Assembly (NCBI GenBank): GCA_020438525.1
Contig: JAGQUL010000045.1
Coordinates: 1 to 8,795, forward strand
Source of the DNA: Thermoleophilia bacterium
GTDB lineage: Bacteria; Actinomycetota; Thermoleophilia; Gaiellales; SKUG01
DNA length: 8,795 bases
Direction: 5' to 3'
Shown here one piece after another: positions 1-4,366 of the stretch (its first letter is position 1; each line of letters opens with the position of its first letter). The position numbers and the translations under genes are program-made. The notes under the pieces are model-generated. The model did not search any database, had not been told where the DNA came from, and worked only from the letters and a program-made list of their open reading frames with translations.

Positions 1-147
1 GACGCGATGCTCGAGATCAGGCTCACTGTCGTCTTGTCGCACGTGGGGAGCCGCAGGTGCGTGTCGCCGCATCGGAGTTGGCCGGGTCCGGTCGTGCATT
101 GTGCCCGCGGATGGCCGCCGCGCCGGACCGGTTCATCCTGAAACCTG
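1..147. other. Upstream region without a recognisable gene
   Basis: I find no convincing coding region here. One plus-strand frame stays open to a TGA near base 172, but its codons do not show the strong G/C third-position bias of the real genes nearby. On the minus strand a frame opens at an ATG near base 99 and runs off the left edge, giving a basic N-terminus with no ribosome binding site. The stretch could be the 5' flank of a divergent gene or the intergenic end of an upstream gene; the window is too short to decide. Confidence 0.4.
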
Positions 148-165
148 CGGCCGTTCGAACGGCCG
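148..165. promoter_or_regulatory. 18-bp perfect palindrome upstream of the superoxide dismutase promoter
   Basis: The 18 bases CGGCCGTTCGAACGGCCG read identically on both strands. They end 4 bases before the proposed -35 hexamer of the superoxide dismutase gene, a usual place for an activator or a metal/redox-responsive regulator. The sequence could also fold as a 7-bp hairpin with a TCGA loop and act as a terminator for an upstream gene, but no T-tract follows. The palindrome is directly visible; the role is inferred. Confidence 0.5.
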
Positions 166-169
166 GACG

Positions 170-198
170 CTGACGCATCGACGGCGCGGGTGTAGTGT
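170..198 (+). promoter_or_regulatory. Putative sigma-70-type promoter of the superoxide dismutase gene
   Basis: A -35 element CTGACG (170-175, 4 of 6 matches to TTGACA) and a -10 element TAGTGT (193-198, fits TAnnnT) are separated by exactly 17 bases. Transcription would begin around base 205 and give a leader of about 70 bases before the start codon at 277. It lies between the palindrome at 148-165 and the gene, which supports the reading. It has not been tested against other spacings genome-wide. Confidence 0.5.
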
Positions 199-214
199 CG
201 GCGTCGACGGCGCG
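175..214 (+). repeat. Pair of 14-base direct repeats flanking the -10 element
   Basis: GCATCGACGGCGCG at 175-188 and GCGTCGACGGCGCG at 201-214 agree at 13 of 14 positions. They are 26 bases apart, about two and a half helical turns. One copy overlaps the promoter spacer and the other covers the predicted transcription start, so a repressor bound to both would block the polymerase. In GC-rich DNA short repeats arise easily, so the regulatory role is an inference. Confidence 0.4.
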
Positions 215-276
215 ACCTGAGGGGGAGCGCGCCCGACCGGACCATTCACCGGAACCGCTTCGAGGAGGAGCAAGAC

Positions 277-921
277 ATGGCAACTGCCACCGCATGGCCG
301 CTGCAGGGCGGCGACATCAAGACCATCACGTGGAAGGACTCCTGGACGTCGCTCGACGGCATCAGCGAGACCACCATGCGCAACCACTGGAAGCTCTACG
401 AGGGCTACGTCGGCAAGTGGAAGGAGATCTCGGAGAAGCTGTCCGCGGTCGACCTGTCCAAGGCCAACCAGATCTTCAGCGACTGGCGCGCGCTCAAGAC
501 CGACCTCACGTTCGCGATCGGCGGCGTGAAGAACCACCAGCTCTACTTCGACACGCTGGGTGGCGACGGCAACCTTGCCGGCGGCTGGCTCGCCGACGCG
601 ATCAACAAGCAGTGGGGATCGTTCGACGCGTTCAAGGCCGACATGAAGGCCACCGCCATGGCGGGTCGCGGCTGGGCATGGCTCGCCTACGACTGGGAGA
701 CCGGCCTGCTCGGCACCTACCTGGGCGACGCGCAGAACACGTTCCCGATCTGGAACGCCACGCCGATCCTCGCGCTCGACGTGTACGAGCACGCGTACTT
801 CGCCGACTTCGGCACCGATCGCGCGTCCTACATCGACGCCTGGTTCAAGAACCTCGACTGGAACGTCGTGGTCGAGACCGCCGACGCGTTCGAGATCCAG
901 AAGCACATGCAGACGTTCTGA
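277..921 (+). CDS. Superoxide dismutase, Fe/Mn family
   Basis: Cytoplasmic enzyme (no signal peptide) that converts superoxide to oxygen and hydrogen peroxide. The 214 residues contain both family domains. The helical hairpin carries the first ligands, His37 (MRNHWKLY) and His87 (GGVKNHQLYF). The alpha/beta domain has GWAWLAY (132-138) and the LDVYEHAYF signature with ligands Asp168 and His172. Gly83, four residues before His87, and Gln153 occupy the positions that favour manganese over iron in classical enzymes, so Mn or cambialistic use is more likely; this is inferred. The hairpin between His37 and Tyr44 is one residue shorter than in E. coli MnSOD and has Tyr41 near the place of the second-shell His30, so this is a divergent subfamily. 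The start is fixed by GAGGAGGAG at 262-270, six bases before the ATG. It stands alone, with its own promoter and a strong terminator. No symbol is given because SodA or SodB type cannot be settled. Confidence 0.95.
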   Translation: MATATAWPLQGGDIKTITWKDSWTSLDGISETTMRNHWKLYEGYVGKWKEISEKLSAVDLSKANQIFSDWRALKTDLTFAIGGVKNHQLYFDTLGGDGNLAGGWLADAINKQWGSFDAFKADMKATAMAGRGWAWLAYDWETGLLGTYLGDAQNTFPIWNATPILALDVYEHAYFADFGTDRASYIDAWFKNLDWNVVVETADAFEIQKHMQTF

Positions 922-950
922 TCCTGCGGATCGAACGGCTGATCGCGCGA

Positions 951-976
951 CGGGGGCGGCCTTCGGGTCGCCCCCG
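951..976 (+). terminator. Hairpin terminator with UUCG tetraloop after the superoxide dismutase gene
   Basis: An 11-bp stem (CGGGGGCGGCC pairing with GGTCGCCCCCG, one G-U pair) is closed by the extra-stable TTCG loop at 962-965. It begins 29 bases after the stop codon. There is no T-tract, which is common for hairpin terminators in high-GC actinobacteria. It separates the dismutase from the operon that follows. Confidence 0.8.
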
Positions 977-982
977 CGTGCG

Positions 983-1013
983 TTGCAGGCCGGCCCGTCG
1001 GGGAAGGTAGGTT
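983..1013 (+). promoter_or_regulatory. Weak candidate promoter of the ACT-def-ureohydrolase-pgsA operon
   Basis: A TAGGTT -10-like hexamer (1008-1013) fits the TAnnnT pattern. The best upstream match, TTGCAG (983-988), lies 19 bases away, longer than ideal. It is placed correctly between the dismutase terminator and the first gene of the operon, so some promoter must lie in this interval, but this assignment is weak. A small hairpin, CTGCC-GCG-GGCAG at 1046-1058, lies in the predicted leader. Confidence 0.3.
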
Positions 1014-1087
1014 CCGGTGGGAAGGCGAACACTCGACCGGACGGGCTGCCGCGGGCAGGCCGCGGTTCGACGGAGGCAGCACGCAGC

Positions 1088-1609
1088 ATGAACCAGTACG
1101 CGATCGCGGCCATGGGCAGCGACCAGCCGGGCATCGTCGCGGCGGTGGGCGAGGCGCTCGTCGCGGTGGGTGGCAACATCGACGACTCGTCGATGACGAT
1201 CCTCGGCGGGCACTTCGCGATGCTGCTCGTCGTCGACGCCGAAGCCGACCGCGATTCGCTTCGCGCCGCGCTCGAGCCCGTCGCCGAGCGCTTCGACCTG
1301 CTGCTCGAGGTGCGACCTGCGACGAGGCACGTGTACGGCGACCAGCTCCGCGACGACTACGTGGTCGCGGCGTACGGCCCCGACAAGCCCGGTCTCGTGT
1401 CCACGCTCTCGCGCGTGCTCGCCGACGCCGACGCGAACATCACCGACTTCGGCAGCCGCCTGGGCGCCGACCAGACGTTCGCGATGTGGTTCAACGTGAG
1501 CCTGGCCGACGGCACCGACATCGACGACCTCGCCGAGTCGCTGCGCCGCGCTGGCGGCGATCTCCAGCTCGACGTTCGCGTGTATCGCGCGGAGGCCGAA
1601 GACCTGTGA
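1088..1609 (+). CDS. Double ACT-domain protein, GcvR-like
   Basis: A 173-residue soluble protein made of two ACT domains, at about residues 2-77 and 90-167. Each has the usual ligand-site start (SDQPGIV at 11-17, PDKPGLV at 98-104) followed by the helix, the GGNIDDSS or DANITDFG turn and a beta-strand pair. ACT domains bind small effectors, mostly amino acids. The two-ACT layout without a catalytic or DNA-binding domain is that of the glycine cleavage repressor GcvR and relatives, which act by binding a partner protein. I infer an amino-acid-sensing role; the ligand is unknown. The ATG at 1088 is chosen because the first ACT strand begins there and GGAGG lies at 1072-1076, 11 bases upstream, which is a little long. 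Upstream in-frame codons add only a low-complexity, glycine-rich stretch. It is the first gene of a four-gene operon and overlaps the deformylase gene by 4 bases. Confidence 0.85.
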   Translation: MNQYAIAAMGSDQPGIVAAVGEALVAVGGNIDDSSMTILGGHFAMLLVVDAEADRDSLRAALEPVAERFDLLLEVRPATRHVYGDQLRDDYVVAAYGPDKPGLVSTLSRVLADADANITDFGSRLGADQTFAMWFNVSLADGTDIDDLAESLRRAGGDLQLDVRVYRAEAEDL

Positions 1610-2112
1610 TCCGCGAGGTCGTCCGGTATCCCGATCAGCGCCTGAAGGCCGAGTGCGAGCCGGTCGGCGGCGACGGGCCCCTCGAGGGCGCGCACGCCGA
1701 CCTCGCCCGCGACCTGCTCGACACGATGGCGTCGTTTCCCGGCTGCGTCGGGATCGCCGCGCCGCAGGTCGGCGAGCTCGTGCGCATGTGCGCGATCGAC
1801 GTGACCGGGCACCGGCGCGCGAAGAGCTGCCACGGGCGGCTCGTGCTCGTCGACCCCGTCGTGGTCGCGCGCGAGGGCACCGTCACGATGCGCGAGGGGT
1901 GCCTGTCGATCCCCGACTTCACCGGCAACGTCACGCGCGCGAAGCGGATCGTCGTCGAGGCGCGAAATCCCGAGGGCGAGCAGCTGCGACTCGAATGCAA
2001 CGCGTACGAGGCGCGCGTGGTGCTGCACGAGCTCGACCATCTCGACGGGCTGCTGTTCCTCGACCGGGTGCGCTCGGCCAAGGACGTGTTCCCGAGAAAG
2101 CAGTACCAGTGA
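1606..2112 (+). CDS. def: Peptide deformylase
   Basis: A metalloenzyme that removes the formyl group from the N-terminal methionine of new proteins and releases formate. The 168 residues carry all three family motifs: CVGIAAPQ at 47-54, EGCLS at 97-101 and HELDH at 141-145. The metal ligands are Cys99, His141 and His145, and the general acid/base is Glu142. Two motif positions differ from the E. coli pattern: the first Gly of motif I is Cys47, and the Gln usually just before HExxH is Leu140. Catalytic and metal residues are intact, so activity is likely, perhaps in a distinct subfamily. The start is a GTG whose last two bases overlap the TGA of the ACT gene (GTGA), implying translational coupling; the conserved N-terminal IREVVRYPDQRL fits this start, whereas the next upstream starts would lie inside the ACT gene. 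No methionyl-tRNA formyltransferase gene is beside it, unlike the common def-fmt arrangement. Confidence 0.92.
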   Translation: MIREVVRYPDQRLKAECEPVGGDGPLEGAHADLARDLLDTMASFPGCVGIAAPQVGELVRMCAIDVTGHRRAKSCHGRLVLVDPVVVAREGTVTMREGCLSIPDFTGNVTRAKRIVVEARNPEGEQLRLECNAYEARVVLHELDHLDGLLFLDRVRSAKDVFPRKQYQ

Positions 2113-3068
2113 CCCCGCCCGATCCCGAGTTCCTGATCCCTGCCGCGCAGGCCGATGCCGATCCGCGACCCACGCTCGCCTGCCTGTTCGGCGCCGACTA
2201 CTCGGCGCGCGCGCTCACCCCGCAGCGATCCGACACGGCGCCGGACGTGGTGCGTCGCGCGCTCGCACGGTTCGCGCCGTTCGACTCCCGTTCCGGGTTC
2301 GCCGCTTCCGGCGGGGTCGACCTGGGCGGGGGCTGGTGCGTCGCCGACCACGCGAACGCCGGCGCGATCAGGTCGAGCACCTGGGACGCCGCGTTCGAGC
2401 GCATCCACGCACATGCGCGGTCGGTGCTCGAGCAGGCGCGGTTCACGATCGCGCTCGGGGGCGACCACTCGGTCTCGTGGCCGATCGTCACGGCGGTCGC
2501 CGACGCGGTGCGGCAGCAGCACGGCCCGTCCGGTCGGCTCGGGGTGCTGCAGCTCGACGTGCACCATGACGTGCGGCCGCTCGACGACGGACCGTCGAAC
2601 GGCACGCCGTTTCGCGGGCTGCTGGAAGCCGGAACGATCCACCCCGACGACCTCGTGCAGGTCGGCATCCACCCGTTCGCGAACCGCCGCGCGCTCGTCG
2701 AGTACTGCGACGAGCAGCGGATTCGACGGTTTCCGCTCGCCGAGGTGGCCGAGCTGGGGGCGCGCGAGACCGGGCTCGCAGCCGTTCGGGCGCTGTCGGG
2801 AACCGACGCGATCTGGCTGAGCGTCGACATCGACGTGCTCGATCGCGCGCACGCGCCCGGCACCGCAGCGGCGCTTCCGGGCGCGCTCGATCCCGCCACG
2901 CTGCTCGAGATCGTGGAGACCGCATGCAGCGACCCACGCGTGATCGGCATGGATGTGGTGGAATTCGACCCGGAGCGCGACGTTGCCGACATCACCTCGT
3001 ATGCCGTGGCGAACGTGGTGATGGCTGCACTGTCGGCCGTTGCCCGTCGCGACGGCGCACCGACCTGA
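2109..3068 (+). CDS. Arginase/agmatinase/formimidoylglutamase-family hydrolase
   Basis: A ureohydrolase-superfamily enzyme of 319 residues, the normal family length. These enzymes use two Mn ions to hydrolyse a guanidino or formimino group. The ligand motifs are all visible: GGDHS (117-121, His120), LDVHHD (149-154, Asp150, His152, Asp154) and SVDIDVLD (238-245, Asp240 and Asp242). The segment SNGTPFRGLL (163-172) resembles the substrate loop of formimidoylglutamase (HutG) and some agmatinases more than the SGNxHG loop of arginase. The usual Pro of the SxDxDxxDP signature is Arg246. The substrate cannot be assigned from sequence alone; I lean to HutG-like, which would release formamide and glutamate in histidine breakdown, but no other hut gene is in the window. 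It starts on a GTG overlapping the deformylase stop (GTGA) and ends 7 bases before pgsA. No transport signal is present, so it is cytoplasmic. Confidence 0.88.
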   Translation: MTPPDPEFLIPAAQADADPRPTLACLFGADYSARALTPQRSDTAPDVVRRALARFAPFDSRSGFAASGGVDLGGGWCVADHANAGAIRSSTWDAAFERIHAHARSVLEQARFTIALGGDHSVSWPIVTAVADAVRQQHGPSGRLGVLQLDVHHDVRPLDDGPSNGTPFRGLLEAGTIHPDDLVQVGIHPFANRRALVEYCDEQRIRRFPLAEVAELGARETGLAAVRALSGTDAIWLSVDIDVLDRAHAPGTAAALPGALDPATLLEIVETACSDPRVIGMDVVEFDPERDVADITSYAVANVVMAALSAVARRDGAPT

Positions 3069-3075
3069 GGAACCA

Positions 3076-3693
3076 ATGCTCGACCGAGTATCGCCAAACA
3101 CGATCACGTTCACGCGAATCGCGCTGATACCGGCGCTCTTTCCGCTGCTCATCTTCCGCGAGGAGTACCGGTACGGGCCGGAGCTCGCGTTCGCGGTGTT
3201 CGCGCTGCTGAGCCTGACCGACGGCATCGACGGATACGTCGCGCGGTCGCGCAACAAGATCACCCGCCTGGGGATCTTCCTCGACCCGCTCGCCGACAAG
3301 CTGCTCGTCACCGCCGCGCTCGTCGCGCTCGTCGAGCTGCAGGAGATCGCGGCGTGGGTCGTGGTGCTCATCCTCAGCCGCGAGTTCGCGGTCACCGGCC
3401 TGCGGCTGATCGCATCCGGCGAAGGCGTCGTGATCGCGGCACACTGGCTCGGCAAGCTCAAGACCGTCGCGCAGATCGCGCTCGTGCTGGTCCTGATCCT
3501 CCCCGGCAGCCCCGGCTGGCTGAGCGACATCCTCACCGTGATCACCGTCGTGCTCACGATCGGATCGGGTGCCGAGTACTTCTGGAAGGCGCGCCACCTG
3601 CTGCGCGAGGAGCCGCGCACGCGCCACGGCGACGGACCCGGCGGCACACCCTCGCGTGAGCCGGTGGTCCCCGCAAAGGCACCACACATTTGA
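3076..3693 (+). CDS. pgsA: CDP-diacylglycerol-glycerol-3-phosphate 3-phosphatidyltransferase
   Basis: A membrane enzyme that joins CDP-diacylglycerol and glycerol-3-phosphate to make phosphatidylglycerophosphate, the committed step to phosphatidylglycerol and cardiolipin. The 205-residue protein begins with the family motif PNTITFTRIALIP (7-19). It contains the full CDP-alcohol phosphotransferase signature, with Asp49, Asp52, Gly53, Ala56, Arg57, Gly66, Asp70 and Asp74 at the exact D-x2-DG-x2-AR-x8-G-x3-D-x3-D spacing. Hydrophobic segments around 9-27, 36-48, 74-92, 95-110, 127-141 and 146-163 fit a six-helix membrane protein. Residues from about 170 form a hydrophilic, Arg/Pro-rich tail not needed for catalysis, which accounts for the length above the usual 180. 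The ATG at 3076 is preferred over an earlier in-frame start because GAGG (3067-3070), partly within the previous stop, lies 5 bases upstream. It is the last gene of the operon. Related synthases using inositol phosphate or serine share the signature, but the N-terminal motif and size favour PgsA. Confidence 0.88.
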   Translation: MLDRVSPNTITFTRIALIPALFPLLIFREEYRYGPELAFAVFALLSLTDGIDGYVARSRNKITRLGIFLDPLADKLLVTAALVALVELQEIAAWVVVLILSREFAVTGLRLIASGEGVVIAAHWLGKLKTVAQIALVLVLILPGSPGWLSDILTVITVVLTIGSGAEYFWKARHLLREEPRTRHGDGPGGTPSREPVVPAKAPHI

Positions 3694-3720
3694 ATTTCGA
3701 TTCCGCGGCGGATTGATTCA
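3691..3720 (+). terminator. Imperfect inverted repeat at the end of the pgsA operon
   Basis: TGAAT at 3691-3695 pairs with ATTCA at 3716-3720, and an inner TCC/GGA pair closes a GC-rich loop, with unpaired bases between. It begins in the pgsA stop codon and overlaps the -35 proposed for the next gene. It could be a weak terminator or simply a promoter-region palindrome; the stem is too broken for confidence. Confidence 0.25.
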
Positions 3721-3742
3721 GATGCCTGCATGGGCATAGGCT
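3713..3742 (+). promoter_or_regulatory. Putative promoter of the H1/Myb-like gene
   Basis: TTGATT (3713-3718) and TAGGCT (3737-3742, TAnnnT) are 18 bases apart in a stretch clearly richer in A and T than its surroundings. Transcription would begin around 3749-3750, inside the TTCAATTGAA palindrome. This gives the downstream gene a leader of about 30 bases, enough for its weak ribosome binding site. Confidence 0.5.
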
Positions 3743-3748
3743 CGTCAA

Positions 3749-3758
3749 TTCAATTGAA
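3749..3758. promoter_or_regulatory. 10-bp palindrome TTCAATTGAA at the predicted transcription start
   Basis: TTCAATTGAA is a perfect palindrome placed 7 bases after the proposed -10 element, and the same ATTCAATT run makes this the most AT-rich spot near the gene. An operator here could mediate repression, possibly by the protein itself, which carries an AT-hook-like motif. This link is speculative. Confidence 0.35.
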
Positions 3759-3779
3759 CGACCAGCAGGTGTGCCCCAC

Positions 3780-4340
3780 ATGAGTGCCCAGAAGAAGAAG
3801 TCCGCCGCCAAGTCCACGCGATCGACCGCATCGACCGCCGCTCGCAAGGCAGCGACGAGCGCGACCAAGTCCGCAGCGAAGGGCGCCGCCAAGAGCGCGG
3901 CGAAGGGCGCCGGCAAGGCATCGACCCGCGCCGTGGCCGCGAGCAGCGACCGGATCGGTCGCGGCACGCGCTGGACCGAGCAGCAGGTGAAGCTGCTGCT
4001 CGACACCGTCGATTCCAGCGGCACCGCCAAGGAAGCATTCGAGCTCGTCGCGCGCGAGCTTGGCAAGAGCGCAGGCACCGTCGCCCAGAAGTACTACAAC
4101 CTCCAGAAGGCAGCCACCTCTGGCGCCACGAAGAAGCAGGGCCCCGGCCGACCCGCCGGATCGCGCAGTCGCACGACTGGCTCGAAGGGCGCAGCGCGCA
4201 CGAGCGCCGGCCTGCCCACCGCCCCGCAGCTGCGCGACGTGACGATCGACGAGCTCGTCGGCCTCGCCGCGCGCGTGAAGGCCGAGGTGGATCGTCGGCG
4301 CGAGGAGCTCGACGCGGCGACCAAGGCACTCGCCGGCTGA
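3780..4340 (+). CDS. Histone-H1-like protein with Myb/SANT-like domain and AT-hook-like motif
   Basis: A basic 186-residue protein with four parts. Residues 1-52 are almost only Lys, Ala, Ser, Thr and Gly with repeated AAKG/AAKS steps, like the tails of histone H1 and bacterial H1-like proteins. Residues about 62-110 look like a single Myb/SANT-like three-helix unit, starting GTRWTEQQVKLLL with Trp65, and having ELGKSAGTVAQKYYNLQK as its recognition helix. Residues 116-128 (TKKQGPGRPAGSR) contain a GRP core flanked by basic residues, as in AT-hooks. Residues about 153-184 form a charged amphipathic helix that could dimerise. I infer a nucleoid-associated or regulatory DNA-binding protein in the cytoplasm; no target is known. 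The ATG at 3780 is chosen because AGG (3767-3769) is 10 bases upstream, while the GTG at 3771 would sit against it. It is monocistronic and converges on the MMPL gene. Confidence 0.85.
   Translation: MSAQKKKSAAKSTRSTASTAARKAATSATKSAAKGAAKSAAKGAGKASTRAVAASSDRIGRGTRWTEQQVKLLLDTVDSSGTAKEAFELVARELGKSAGTVAQKYYNLQKAATSGATKKQGPGRPAGSRSRTTGSKGAARTSAGLPTAPQLRDVTIDELVGLAARVKAEVDRRREELDAATKALAG
3873..3920 (+). repeat. Two 24-bp tandem units encoding AAKGAAKS and AAKGAGKA
   Basis: Bases 3873-3896 and 3897-3920 are near-identical 24-mers inside the Lys/Ala-rich tail of the H1/Myb-like gene; they share GCGAAGGGCGCCG. Such units expand and contract by slippage, so the tail length probably varies among relatives. 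Confidence 0.6.
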
Positions 4341-4343
4341 CCG

Positions 4344-4366
4344 GGCGTCGAGCGCCGCTCGCCGCT
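4344..4366. terminator. Hairpin between convergent genes, probable bidirectional terminator
   Basis: CGAGC (4349-4353) pairs with GCTCG (4357-4361) around a GCC loop. The stem extends past one mismatch by G4347-C4363, C4346-G4364 and G4345-C4365. It fills the 24-base gap between the stop of the H1/Myb-like gene and the stop of the MMPL gene, where a shared terminator is expected. It has no T-tract on either side. Confidence 0.5.

Noticed and set aside
1..99. Possible start of a divergent minus-strand gene from the ATG near base 99
   Set aside because: No ribosome binding site, only about 33 codons visible, and no recognisable motif; not enough to report as a gene.
983..1087. N-terminal extension of the ACT-domain protein
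   Set aside because: The added 35 residues are Gly/Arg-rich without structure, overlap the expected promoter and leader, and the ACT fold begins right at the ATG at 1088.
1635..3737. A 700-codon minus-strand open frame across deformylase, ureohydrolase and pgsA
   Set aside because: It is antisense to three genes with complete catalytic motifs, and its translation is low-complexity Ser/Arg/Pro-rich sequence.
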